Below, in pieces: positions 51,855 to 62,686 of a DNA stretch of 64,000 nucleotides. The stretch lies in the NCBI GenBank assembly GCA_022494885.1, contig JAGVSM010001668.1:1-64000 (forward strand), read 5' to 3'. The position numbers and the translations under genes were made by a program. Within the stretch, counting starts at the first letter, position 1. The number at the start of each line of letters is the position of its first letter. The DNA is from Micrasema longulum (Eukaryota > Arthropoda > Insecta > Trichoptera > Brachycentridae). Below the pieces are notes generated by a model. It was not told the origin of the DNA, ran no database searches, and was given only the letters and a program-made list of their open reading frames with translations.

Positions 51855-52203
51855 TTAGCTTTTACCCGCCCGCGGCTTCGCTTGCGTGGTATTAGGGAGA
51901 AATGACTAATTAATTGGTTTTGTCGGTTACAGATAAGAATTTCCCCAGTGGAATAATATATTTGTTCGGGATAAAAATTATCCTGATCAATTGCCAGTTC
52001 TTGAACTATCGCTGTGCAAAAAATACGACGGTCCGTTAGTCTATGGCGACGTAGCATCGTTATGCTGTTCATTTTCCAAGTAGCCTGACACTTGTCAGCT
52101 TTCCTGTTATCCCTATACACAAAAAAATCATGACGATCGGTCGCTTCCTTGCGACTTGAAAAAACACAAACAAACAAGTATTTCGTATTTATAATATTAG
52201 TAT
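51855..52203 (+). mobile_element. Lepidopteran-type short repeat (SINE- or Helitron-like)
   Basis: Begins CCGCCCGCGGCTTCGCTTGCG and ends TCGTATTTATAATATTAGTA, a pair of end motifs known from very common lepidopteran non-autonomous repeats. A long minus-strand frame across it is non-coding. The class was not fixed. Confidence 0.5.
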
Positions 52204-52660
52204 GAATCATACAGATATTCTAGAAGTATTAAAAATATGTAAAACAGTTACACGGACTTGTCAACATTCTGAGAACGAACGGTGTACGCAAAATGGCGTC
52301 ATTAGTTCAATTTTCCCCCGCTCTAGAGATCATTTTGAATTTGTAGCGAGCCACACATTTTGGCGGCAACTCGTTGCGCAGACCGTTTTACGGCGATCGC
52401 GTAGGTACCCGGGTACCTACTTAGCGTAAAAAATACACCCGTCAATGAACACAGTCCTACGCTACGCAAAATATTCCAATACATACACATTGTTTGTTTG
52501 TGTGGAAGTGTTTACGACAGAACCAACACATCAACACGGCGTCACCTTGTAAAATATGTTTACGGTTTTTAGCTATACGTTTCATAATGCATTTGTTTGT
52601 TTTCGACGGCCAGACACGAACTTCGCAGAAACGTAAAATTTTAATAAAATTATAATTTTT
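52204..52660. other. Unique-looking block with perfect palindrome
   Basis: Less AT-rich than its flanks. GTAGGTACCCGGGTACCTAC at 52401-52420 is a perfect 20-bp palindrome. No gene seen. Confidence 0.35.
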
Positions 52661-52666
52661 ACTCTA

Positions 52667-53215
52667 CAATATTTTGAGTTCGTCCAAATGTTTGTCGACA
52701 AATACAGGATTTCACAACAGAGATGACGTGGATAAAAGCGTTATGTCGCATTTTTTACTTAAATTTAGATTAAATGTACAGTCCTTTCATTTAAAGCAAA
52801 CTACGCCATCAACAAGTAGCAGAAAAGCTGTTTTCTGAGCAAATAAAGGTGATATTGTATCAACAATTGTACCGGTGGCGGTGTTCAAAAAATTAACCCC
52901 AGATATTTCTACTTTTTCTACTCATGTATTTAAATAAGCAACCCTAATGAAAAAAAAAAATGTCGTTTTCAACAAGCATTTGGACAAATTCGACTCATTG
53001 TTGACCAAACCAAGCTAGGTGAAGAAGCATAAAAATTAACAAAGTTTTTAGGCGTTGCCTGTGAAATATTTCAATCAGATGAATCTCACCCACATCTGTA
53101 AAGATTTCAGCTATTTAGCTTCACGAAAATCAACAGATGAAGAATTAATGAAATATGGATGCAAAACATTGTATAATGGTTAATGTTACACAGTGTGTAA
53201 AGTAGCTAATTATAT
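52667..53215 (-). mobile_element. Foldback family FB-A, broken copy
   Basis: 52667-52735 is a terminal arm (ACAATATTTTGAGTTCGTCC). 52965-53215 holds the central block and part of the long arm up to ACACAGTGTGTAAAGTAGC, where an RTE-like LINE is inserted. 52736-52964 is unrelated filler. Confidence 0.5.
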
Positions 53216-53689
53216 GAACAACAACAACTAAAACAAAGAATCACGTCGTTTCTCCGTAAGGGTAGGCAGAGAGGATAGAACGCCATAACATTATATCTTT
53301 GCACACAGATCTCGCTTCCTCCACATTCATACATCTTCTCATGCACGCGCGCCGATTATTCCGACTTTCGACATGTCCATCTTCAAGTATTTGTTGGATT
53401 TAATCATGTCATGTCTTTTTCGGTCTTCCTCTATTTCTGCATCCATCAACATTCGCATTGTAAATATTCTTAGCCGTTCTTTCGCTGTCCATTAGTTCTA
53501 CATGTCCAAACCAGCGCAGAGCTCCTTTCTTGATTTTGTCGATAATGCTTGTCTTAGCCTTACATAATGCACGGATCTCAACATTTGTGCATCTATCGTA
53601 CATAGTTTTACCACACATTCACCTGAGAGATCGCATTTTGACAGCATTTAGCCTACTTTCATCCCTGTTTTCAATATAATGGCTAATTC
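53216..53689 (-). pseudogene. RTE-like LINE (family E), 13-bp target duplication
   Basis: TAGCTAATTATAT at 53203-53215 and 53690-53702. On minus, MCGKTMYDRCTNVEIRALCK, SIIDKIKKGALRWFGHVELM and GCRNRGRPKKT are in frame, then a shift and the CMNVEEARSVCKD-like end with a (GTT)n tail at 53222. Inserted into FB-A. Confidence 0.8.
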
Positions 53690-53723
53690 TAGCTAATTAT
53701 ATATATATTTTTAAATAATTATT

Positions 53724-54298
53724 GACCTTGCTTATAATGTACAAGGTTTAAATTTCACTAGTGGATTTTGTTTCCTGGCCATCTATATCTAAGAAGTGTT
53801 GGGAAATCGAGGGAATTTCGGCTGTGGACCTTTATATGGACTTCTCCGCATTTGCTTAATGAAGAGAAAACCACAGAAAACTCATTCAAAATAAGGCGGA
53901 CTATCGATAAATATCAGTAGGCCTTTCGTTTTACATGAAGAGACAACGTCATTTTGTGTCCTATTTTAATTTATGGTCCGTATTACCTGTACTATCCTAA
54001 CCATGAAAGATACCTCCTCTTGTGATGAGTCATTGTGACTTATTACAGAATGGAGGTGTCTTAGATCCTCACCGACGCTTCTGCATCTCGCCTTCAGGTT
54101 GTGTCTTTTGACGCTGAAAAGGGGGCAATGCATCAACAAATGGGGAACATCTTGAGGGGTTTCATCATCACGTGGACAGCATTTGATTTCGGAAAGTTTA
54201 AAACGGTGCAGGTAGCTCATAAACCCGCTATAGTCCGTGAGAACTCGTGTGAGTTCAAAGCTCATACGTTGCTTTTTCCCGAAATCAAAGTAGCATAA
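53724..54298 (-). pseudogene. LINE ORF2 C-terminal fragment with CCHC-like tail
   Basis: A 99-codon minus frame (54265-53966) encodes GFMSYLHRFKLSEIKCCPRD, DETPQDVPHLLMHCPLFSVK and RHNLKARC, the zinc-finger tail at the end of I/R1-type LINE proteins. The UTR runs to ACCTTGCTTATAATGTACAA near 53726. The same family is at 15304-15770. Upstream RT is missing. Confidence 0.6.
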
Positions 54299-54889
54299 AT
54301 AAAAGAAGGAATGAATATTTTAGTTATCTGTCCTGTGGTTTCGTTCAAATTAAGTACATTTCAGAGTTGCTGAGTCCTGCTTCTAATATTTTTTTAAGCA
54401 AAACTAAGAAGAAACTCGGCAAAATCAGTAGCTGTCCTTTTAAGCGTAGCTTCCTGAGCCTTTTCATCTGTTATTTCGCTACCTAGAATTTCGCTATGTC
54501 CTCTTACTGACGAACGGATGGTTCATGGAATAAACTGTTAGGTGTGTGACGAGTACGGTAGCCAGGAGTGCTAAAGCTAATTTTGAGACTAAAGTTGGGC
54601 TATCTAGACTCTAGACGTCCAGTCAATATATCGTGAAGGACGCACATACCCAGTATTAGACGACGATACCTCAGACTTAGTAAATTATGTTTTACAAGAA
54701 GATGCATATTTTAGGTCAGAAAATTTTCATCTCAAATGTCATTGGATTTATTCTAATCTTTCTACAATTGTGATGTATTGTTCACCTCGATGATATTATA
54801 ATATATTCACCTCATTATGTAGCGAAGCGCGTTTGGCTACCGGGAACGAGGTACCGTATTCGAATCCTGATTTTCCTGAATATTAAATT
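54299..54889. other. Mostly unassigned, with tRNA-like scrap
   Basis: 54805-54875 resembles a tRNA-derived SINE head (TAGCGAAGCGCGTTTGGC and GTATTCGAATCCTG) on plus. The rest is unrecognised. Confidence 0.35.
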
Positions 54890-55035
54890 TTGTCAAAAGC
54901 AGACACAATCGAATGGCATATTTGGCAAGATGTTGGAATGAGAGACACTAATAATATATGTCAGTATAGACGCATTCGGCGTTCCATTCTCTCTGCTTAG
55001 CCCTACGGGGAAATTGGGTGATATATGATGTAGTT
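54890..55035 (+). pseudogene. RTE-like LINE (family E) 3' terminal fragment
   Basis: TCAAAAGCAGACACAATCGA to GTATAGACGCATTCGGCGTT and GGGGAAATTGGGTGAT. Tail weak. Confidence 0.55.
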
Positions 55036-56439
55036 ACTCGAGTTTTTGAAGTATTTATTTCAAATATAATAAAGCTTTTAATTGTACCCGCCTTTGTTAA
55101 GCAACAAGTTGCGTTTTAAGCTTTAATCAAAAGTTTACGAATTTAATTAAATTTTTAAGATTTTTCAAAATGTTTCAGTTTGGCGGCCATTTTTAATTAG
55201 TCGTAAAGATGCAGATGTAAAGAATAACCGTGCTTAAAAAGAAAGATTCAGATTGGGTTAAAGCGGGAATAGAACCTCGAACTTCTGATCTACATCACGA
55301 CCACACAACCACATGACTCATTAAAAACAAATTTTGGTCGTTAATTTAACTACGCATCAAAATTCCAAAACTTTTGTTAACAGCTTATCGATTTTAAGTA
55401 AAATGAGATGAAAAATATGTGACGCGTCTAATTTTGGAGGGAAATATTTTACGTTGCGACTTGGTTAGACGATTTAAATATATCTGATAGTATCTGACTC
55501 TTTATTTCTAGATATTTGTCGTATTCCGTGCATAATTTGTGACAAACTGTGACCCAGAAATCAGCAATAAACGTCGCGTCGGCGCGACCGCTTTTCTTTC
55601 AATATACTTCAGTACGCGGGAAAATCCTTGACATTTCTGTGTCTGTGTTTTTTTACTCCCACAACGGTGCGTCCAAAGTAGGTACCTAGCTCGTACCTAA
55701 CCAGTCGAAATTCGAAATTCGTAATAGTATTCGAATTCAGTACCTAGCCGAGATTCTAACGGAACGGTCGCGATCAAATACGCATATTTTGGAACGTCAA
55801 CAAAAACCTAACCTAATTTGTATTTTGTATATTTCTACTATGGATAAATATTTTGCCGAGTTTTTACAGTGTATTCGTAGTGTCCAAGATATCTGGGATT
55901 ACGGATTGATTGAAGATGAACTGATTCGATATTCCTAGCGATGTATATCCAAGTAACGTAACATTTTATTAATATAATATTGTTTAATTTCGCGTGGTAA
56001 ACAAACTCCTAACCTCAATTTTGTCTTATGTAAACTGACCCATATTTTTAGATAAGCGACTTTCTAATTTATATCTGCGATCGACATATTTTTTTTAAAA
56101 ATGGCGTTGTTTTGTTGTTATTGCGTGTAATTTTAAATATTGTGCGTAGATAAACTACAATAATACATTAATCTGATAACAAATAAGTGAGGGTATTGCG
56201 TGCAAACCCGGAAAATTTCAAAATCTTAAAAATGTGCGATACGAAGACTATTTTTTATTCTATGGATACAAATGAAACCTTATTCAGAATACAATTGTTT
56301 ATAATAATTTCATTGTCGGTTCAAAATACGGCTTTATTTGCGAGACTGACTTTCAAATAATTGGTTTTGTTGCAAACATGGTAAACTTATTGCAGTGTTG
56401 GCAATTTCAAAAATGAGATGAATTACTTAATTATTATTA
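55036..56439. other. Mostly unique-looking DNA with one short ORF
   Basis: 55255-55320 (minus) has a weak tRNA-like B-box region. 55560-55800 is less AT-rich. ACCTAACCTAA precedes a 32-codon ORF at 55840-55938. No repeat family end was recognised. Confidence 0.35.
55840..55938 (+). CDS. Short ORF, 32 codons, unknown
   Basis: Encodes a compact, aromatic and acidic peptide (MDKYFAEFLQCIRSVQDIWD then YGLIEDELIRYS). The ATG context is CTACTATGG. It may be a real small ORF, the N-terminus of a lost transposon protein, or chance. No family recognised. Confidence 0.2.
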   Translation: MDKYFAEFLQCIRSVQDIWDYGLIEDELIRYS

Positions 56440-57025
56440 TTATTATGGGTAACTTATACAGCGCCATTTCCGTAATATAATACCTCAAGGGCGCTTTAAA
56501 TAGTGATTCTATAGATAAATAAATTTAATTGAAGCTTTTAAATTTGTAATTTAATTAAAACAATTTATTTTGTTGTCACATGCTACGGATTTATTCAAAT
56601 GGTTTAGAGAACAAGTGGGTTTTAAGTTTTTTTCCGAAACATCAATACACTTTCACAGCCGCGCACCTCTGCTGGGACAGCATTTCATGCCATAGGGCCT
56701 GCGACCGCAAATGCGCGTTCACTAAATTTAGTGCGCTGTTTGCGTAGAGGTATAATAACTTTTCCTCTCGCCGTAGATGATCTAAGCGTGAGACGCCTGT
56801 CAGCTAGTTCTTCTGGAATGCATAGTTCCCTTAGATATTCCGGAGCAGAGTTGTGCAGTGATTTATACATAAGCCAACAGAGTTTGTATTCGACTCTCTG
56901 TGGAAAACGTAGCCAGTGGAATTCCCGAAGTAGTGGAGTGATATGACTGAACTTAGAGATTCCGAAAATAAGTCTAGCAGCAGTATTCAATACAGACAGT
57001 AGGCGAGTCATTTAGTTCATTGGTA
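56440..57025 (-). pseudogene. CR1/L2-like LINE 3' end, RT C-terminus
   Basis: A minus frame (57011-56685) reads LNTAARLIFGISKFSHITPL, LREFHWLRFPQRVEYKLCWL and MYKSLHNSAPEYLRELC, ending ERAFAVAGPMA before a stop. The frame would otherwise continue WNAVPAEVRG. These are hallmark C-terminal motifs of L2/CR1-like LINEs. The UTR ends AATGGCGCTGTATAAGTTAC followed by (AAT)n at about 56435-56447. Confidence 0.75.
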
Positions 57026-57277
57026 GACCTATTGTATAGAACTATTGTAGCTTGACACAATTATGATTATTTCGTCACAAAAAAAATATAAATATGAAAA
57101 AAAAGTGAGATCTTTTAATTATCAGTTTTATGTGATTTGCTCAAAATAAAGAAAAAAAAATTCCTGGTTTGCAAATAACGAACTACTGTCATTTTTAATT
57201 ATAACTTTTTGAACTTTATATAAACTTTAAATATTGTTATTTTTAGATTTTATTACATTTAAATATTATCTCTTTAA
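57026..57277. other. Spacer
   Basis: AT-rich, nothing recognised. Confidence 0.3.
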
Positions 57278-57619
57278 CAAACAAACAAACCATCACGTTG
57301 TTTCCCCGTAGGCAGAGAGGATAGAACGCCATATCATTCTGTCTTTGCATGCAGACCTCGCTTCCTCTACATTCACACATCTTATGCACGCACGCCGATT
57401 ATTCATACTTTTGACATGTTCATCTTTAAGTGTTTGATGGACTTGATCGTGCCATGTCTTTCTCGGTCTTCCCTGCATCCATCAACATTCACATCGTAGA
57501 TCCTTTTAGCCGTTCTTTCGCTGTCCATTCGCTCTACGTGTCCAAACCAACGCAGCACTCCTTTCTTGATTCTGTCGATAATGCATGTCTCAGCCTTACA
57601 CAGTTCATTAAAATTAGGT
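57278..57619 (-). pseudogene. RTE-like LINE (family E), short copy
   Basis: On minus: RKTWHDQVHQTLKDEHVKSM and CVNVEEARSACKDRMIWRSI, with internal deletions, then a (GTTT)n tail at 57278-57292. ATCTCTTTAA and ATCCCTTTAA at the two sides agree at nine of ten bases, a possible target duplication. Confidence 0.65.
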
Positions 57620-57679
57620 ATCCCTTTAATTTCTCTTTATTTTTTATATTTTATAATTATTTAGTATTTATATTTATAA

Positions 57680-57965
57680 ACAAATAACAACGGAGACGGA
57701 GAACATTTTAGACAACACTAGACCCCAGAAGAGATCATTATATTTAATGTTAAAAAAGTAATACATAAATTGTAAAAGATAAATAGAAAAATAAAAAATA
57801 AAATAATAATAATAAATGCGGAAGTTTAGATGTTTACTGGGCCAATGACCTGTTATTGGCTGATAAAAGTGGCCACATTACACACTGTGCAACATTCACC
57901 AATTTGCCTATGTTTAAACATCCATTATTTTGTGAACAAACATTTGGACAAACTCAATATTTATA
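57680..57965 (+). mobile_element. Foldback family FB-A, diverged copy
   Basis: AACGGAGACGGAGAACATTT, CCAATGACCTGTTATTGGCT, ACACTGTGCAACATTCACC and GGACAAACTCAATATT. The centre is deleted and an A-rich insert lies near 57750-57815. Confidence 0.5.
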
Positions 57966-58319
57966 TTGATGTTTCAGTTTTTTATTATTATTGGTAAATT
58001 TTGCAATTTATATTTATTTGTGTTTGAATTTTTAATAATAGTAAATTTAATTAAATTTTTTTAAGCATCAAGGAAAAGTCCTGAAAAAGCACAGGAAATA
58101 CCAAGCTTGTCTGGACCTGAAATAACGAAGCTACGTACATTATTAAAATGGTGAAATAAATAAATAAATTAAAAAAATATATTACTTATATAAAAAACAC
58201 TGCTAACTTACTTACGCCTTAGGCATTTATTTCAAGAAATGTTTAACAAAATATGTGTGTCCGGGCGGATGAAAAATACAGTCATGTGTTTTAAATAAAA
58301 TCAGAACCCTGGACGAGTG
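57966..58319. other. AT-rich spacer
   Basis: No feature recognised. Confidence 0.3.
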
Positions 58320-58462
58320 TTTTCGACCCAATGGCTGCTCTCAGGTTAAAGTCCTGAAAAAGAATATTGAGTGGCAATTAGTCCGCCATGTTGTGTAGTA
58401 GTTGACGCGTTCGCCTTCTATTTTTAAGGTCCTGGGTTCGATTCTTGGCAGGGTGGACATGA
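58320..58462 (+). mobile_element. SINE S1 head
   Basis: tRNA-like A box near TAGTTGACGCGTTCGCC and B box GGGTTCGATTCTTGG. Matches the inverted head at 9900-9985. Its tail may be 59365-59490, separated by a family G LINE. Confidence 0.5.
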
Positions 58463-59313
58463 ACAATTGATTTTAAAACCAGTTGATTACATTAAATATC
58501 TGGGAATAATTATTGACAAAAATTTACGATGGAAGGTCAGGTCCAATCGCTGGATTCCAGATTACGAAAGCTGTGTCATGTATTCTGCTCATTTAGGAAC
58601 ATCTCGGACATTGGCACTCTCAGAACTGTGTATTTTGCTCTCCAGTCAGTGGCAACCTCTGGTATAGTGGGCTGGGGAGGTTGCGCTACTTCTATCATAA
58701 ACTCCCTAATAAACGTACAAAAATTAATACTAAGAGTGATACTGCGTTGTCCCTCCACCTTCCCATCTGAGACATTGTTCCAACTCATGAAGGTACTGGA
58801 TATAAGACAATTTTTTAAAAGAGTCATTGACACATTTCTGGTCATGCGGCTAAAGGAGGAGATCCCAGCAGAATGATCTCACGAGGTTTTCTTGTAATTT
58901 GAATTATTTCATTCCAAAAACACTTGCGCGATGTTTGCTCAGAGAAATTTCTCTTTTAAGGCCCCAAGAGTGTTCAATGTCCTGGGTTCAACATATTAAG
59001 TTCTCCAAAACGAATGACATTTTCAGGAGGAGTGTACACTGTACAAGTCTGGATTTTACCAAAGGGAAGAGACTATTGCAGGAGACTGCTGCGAGATATT
59101 GCATTGATTTATATACTATTAAGCGTGTTGTCCAGATGCTTATTTAATTTTTATTTTTGATAATATGTAATTATGCTCAACAGCCTTCACTTTCTATTAT
59201 ATTGTATCCCAACTCAACACAGGGCCCTTGGCCTCATAGAGTTTGGGATACGTTCATTATTATATTTTTTTGTAACATGTATGTATTTGTGTTGATAAAT
59301 AAATAAATAAAAA
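58463..59313 (+). pseudogene. LINE family G, copy 1: RT C-terminus and hairpin 3' UTR
   Basis: Reads VDYIKYLGIIIDKNLRWK (58470-58535), then after a frameshift LRKLCHVFCSFRNISDIGTL, RTVYFALQSVATSGIVGWGG and LINVQKLILRVILRCPSTFP. Further stops follow, ending near 59147. The 3' UTR holds the 48-bp hairpin at 59204-59251 and an (AATA)n tail to 59313. The RT palm is absent. It lies between SINE head and tail segments. Confidence 0.65.
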
Positions 59314-59364
59314 GTTTTTTGGAGTGCTATATTTCAATGTTCGTGGACTGTCGCCCGAACCATA

Positions 59365-59490
59365 TGACTGATCACCTTACCTTCATATGAAAGGTGATTA
59401 AACTACGCTGGATTTGGTTTACCAATGCAGTGCCCTATGGACCATTATATGCGGAAAGGGGGATGATGATGAATAATAAAAATACACTTT
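59365..59490 (+). mobile_element. SINE S1 tail
   Basis: ACCAATGCAGTGCCCTATGG and GCGGAAAGGGGGATGATGAT, the inverse of 26240-26300, ending in GATGATGATGAAT. Confidence 0.5.
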
Positions 59491-59513
59491 ATGGTAGAAC
59501 TTGATACGTATTA

Positions 59514-60127
59514 TCTTTATATATAATTCCTCTGTACGTGTGATGTCACCGTACTCCTCCTAAACGGCTTAACTGATTTACGTGCGGTTTTCAGAGAAAT
59601 ATAGATCTTTGCGCTGTACGTGTTCGTAGATATTGAAATCTTCAATCGAATATATAAAAAAGAAGTACGGAGCACAAATATTTTTTTCATCGATCTACCA
59701 GGGTTGCATTCGAGGAGAATGCATTTGCAAAAAATGGAAAAATATTGTTTTTTGGGTGTATTTTTTTTTTATGTTTACAAAGCGCTTTCGATTTTTGTGG
59801 AAATCAGTCAGATTATTTCCTTAAATTCCTTATAATTTTTACCCATTTATTTCTTTTTACAGGATTTTTAGTAACACTAAAATAATATTAAATTCAATAC
59901 ATTTAAAAAAATCGTATTCCTACATAAGTACACCCCTTTGTTGGTGAGACGACCGGACTTTGAAGTTTGCAAAAAGAATGCCATATTTGAAAAAATATTT
60001 ATTTTCTGTTTTGGAATTCAACTATAAACAAGTACCTAGGTACCTACTTATCAATGAAAACTATTATTCCAAGCTAATAGCAGGCAAGTTAACGTTCGCG
60101 CAGGACAACGTCTGTCGGGTCCGCTAG
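59514..60127 (+). mobile_element. Non-autonomous Helitron, copy 3
   Basis: Starts TCTTTATATATAAT after A and ends TCCGCTAG before T. Shares its full length with 6844-7511, including ATTCCTCTGTACGTGTG and the terminal hairpin. Non-coding. Confidence 0.7.
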
Positions 60128-60454
60128 TATATGACAAAATGTATAAATAAATAAAATATTATGGTCTATTACAGCGGTTCCGATTTTTTTTTGGCAATGA
60201 AACTCTAATTGATCTAACTTTTTTGACGGAACCCCATCTCGACGATAAAAAAGTGAATTTACAAAAATGTTATTTGTAAGACCCATGACCCCTTCATTGT
60301 TTACATGTTGTAATGTTGGACTTTAAACGAAATAATATACTTTGAATCAATAATCTTTACTGGACCTACTTAAAGCGATGAATATTTTTTTACCGTTTTA
60401 CTTATAATAGGCCCTAACTCTCGAAACCCCTGTGACCTTTCTACTGAACCCCAG

Positions 60455-61809
60455 TAGCTCAATCACAAATAACTATCGATGTGCTTAAAAACATAGTAAG
60501 CATTTGAGCGATCACAATGAATACTAATGATCATGCTTAAGTTATCGCAGTCATAATTTCATTATATTATACGTTTGTCAGAAGCCATTTGGAATACGCA
60601 TCTCAGATATGGAATCCCCAGTATGCCATATATATAACAAGAATAGAAAATATTCAAAACAATTTTATAAAGTACCTAAAATACAAAACCGGTATTTCTA
60701 ATGTATCAACTCTCATCGCCTCCACCTACCATGGAATCACTTCTCTACAATATCGCAAAATGTGTGCAGACCAACTACTGCTTTACAAAATTATGACAGG
60801 AATAGTTGACTGTACAGAACTACTTAGTTTAATAACAATACAAGTGCTAGCCAGGATTTGTAGACCGTACTACCTGTTTCATGTACCAATAAGTAAAACA
60901 TCGTATTTTAAAAATGCTTTTTTTCGTAGGACTTTTTCAGTGTACAATACAAAATTTACACTAAAAATGCATTATGTAACTTAGTAGACATTATAATAAT
61001 AAATATGTACATCTCCCTTCCCCTCCTTATCCTCTCTTCAAGCATTCTTGTCCTAATCACGCCCAATTTACAATAACTTACTGTCCTTAAAAAAATATTC
61101 TAAAAATCTTTGATTCTTGAAAAATATTTGCGAGTACATGAAAATAACATTTTTATATGTATAAACTTATATGTATTTATTTAATATGTAATATATTTTT
61201 TTTACTAACTCTGTATACTTTGTGGAAATCTGTTATTAGTTCTGAGTTTATACACTATATCTGTTTGTTTACTATAAATATGTATGTAGAACTGTTGATT
61301 TCCCAAATAATTTTTTTTTTAAAAATAAGTCAACGCGTGTGTAATCTCTAAGTCAACACGCGTTTTGGTTTGTTTTTTATTTTCCTCGTAAAGAAATACA
61401 GTTCACTGGCGAAAATCGGCGTTTACTATTAAAAAAATAATACAATATATTGCATTTGCAAAATAGTAAAGAGTATCTAAAACAAAAAAGTGAAAATTAA
61501 ATTACAATTACTAGGTGACTGTTTTTCTTAACATTTGACTTGCCAACCACCAGCTAAATGCAATGAATAGCATAATAAATAAATAAATGAAAATTGCAGT
61601 TTTAAAATATTTTCCATATTTACAGCGGTTAAAATTAAAATATGTGATTGCGCAGCAGGATTATACGTCGTGAAACGTAATTATTTTGACATTTAATATT
61701 TGGTGTTCACGGATGTTCCATTGTGATCGCGAATACGATAAACAATTATGGTGAGAAATTGTTATCACGTCGCTTATTAGCACATCGATAGTTATTTGTG
61801 ATTGAGCTC
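60455..61809. mobile_element. Inverted-repeat DNA transposon MITE-C, copy 3
   Basis: CAG at 60452-60454 and 61810-61812. About 31-bp terminal inverted repeats (TAGCTCAATCACAAATAACT on the left). A LINE tail interrupts it at 60557-61327. Confidence 0.7.
60557..61327 (+). pseudogene. Jockey-group LINE 3' end inside MITE-C
   Basis: From 60561 the frame reads LYYTFVRSHLEYASQIWNPQ, then IENIQNNFIKYLKYKTGIS and QLLLYKIMTGIVDCTELLSL, ending TLKMHYVT with stop at 60984. These are Jockey-group RT C-terminal landmarks. The UTR ends in a short T/A run at 61310-61325. MITE-C sequence continues directly at GTCAACGCG. Confidence 0.7.
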
Positions 61810-61887
61810 CAGGGTTCCGCGGAACACCTTTAAGGAGCCGCTGGTCCATAAAGTTTTTATTTATGTTACAGAATAATTGAATATTGA

Positions 61888-62573
61888 ATACAATATTAGA
61901 GTTTGTCCAAATGTTCGTCGACAAAAGACTGGATTTCACCCCCCAGGAGTCATTAAGATTAACATATTACAACAGGGGTGGAGAATACCTTTGTAATGAA
62001 ACCAACTGGTCCAAGAAGAAGTTTAAAAATTGGAAAATGGTTTTCAGGTGTTGCCTAGTATGTGAAATAATTCAGTTAGATGAATCTCTTGACAACAATA
62101 AAAGTTTTAATTTAATTTAAATTTTTGTTTATTCAGAAAAACAACAGCAATACAAATAATATACACAACATTATATAAAAAAAAACATAAAATCAAGCCA
62201 AATCAGTTTTCCACATAAATACAATTATAAAAATCCAGTTCAGTTAGATAATAATTAGATAGTGTTTTTTGTGTGATGATGCGTGAGTAAAAAAAGTGGA
62301 GTGTGGTTTTGGTAGGTATGTGAATATGTGTGTGATTGTATATGGGTGTGAGGGTAGGTTTATGGACAGGGTGAGTGTGTGTGTTTAAGCTCTTTAACTT
62401 CACTAAAATCAAGAGCTGAAAGAATTGAAGGAATATGGATGTTCAAACTTAGGCGAAATGGTGAATGTTACACAGTGTGTAAAGTGGCCCTTTAAACCAG
62501 CCAATGACAGGTCATAAGCCCTGTAAATGCCTAGACTTCCATATTCCCTTATTTAAGAATATTGAATACTTCA
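61888..62573 (-). mobile_element. Foldback family FB-A, long copy split by LINE tail H
   Basis: 61888-62112 (terminal arm, AACATATTACAACAGGGG, then TTTTCAGGTGTTGCC) and 62386-62573 (AGCTCTTTAACTTCAC to CATATTCCCTTATTTAAG) are contiguous in other copies. The gap is a minus-strand family H tail. Confidence 0.6.
62113..62385 (-). mobile_element. LINE-type 3' UTR, family H, copy 2
   Basis: Matches 32320-32580: AGAAAAACAACAGCAATACA, AATCCAGTTCAGTTAGATA and GTGTGGTTTTGGTAGGTATG. It inserted into FB-A. Confidence 0.5.
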
Positions 62574-62602
62574 GTATAATATAGATTTACAATAGGTTAA
62601 AA

Positions 62603-62686
62603 AATAATATGCTATGCAAATAATCAAATAATAACATGTTATGCAAATAATCGAATAATAACATGTGTTGCAAATAATCGAATAAA
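62603..62686 (+). repeat. Three tandem units of 24-27 bp with an octamer motif
   Basis: AATAAT-start units contain ATGCAAATAATCGA or near variants; units 1 and 2 hold the POU octamer ATGCAAAT. Confidence 0.6.

Larger units (their letters stand above)
60172..61843. mobile_element. hAT-like non-autonomous element hosting a nest
   Basis: Ends CAGCGGTTCC and inverse GGAGCCGCTG; flanking octamers GTCTATTA (60164-60171) and GTCCATAA (61844-61851) agree at six of eight bases. These are typical of hAT (CAG-starting inverted repeats, 8-bp duplication). MITE-C copy 3 is inserted inside it, and a LINE inside that. No transposase. Confidence 0.55.

Noticed and set aside
51845..52210. 121-codon minus-strand frame
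   Set aside because: Covers a common lepidopteran non-coding repeat from end to end.
62603..62686. CRISPR-like array
   Set aside because: Direct tandem units without spacers in a eukaryotic context; a minisatellite.
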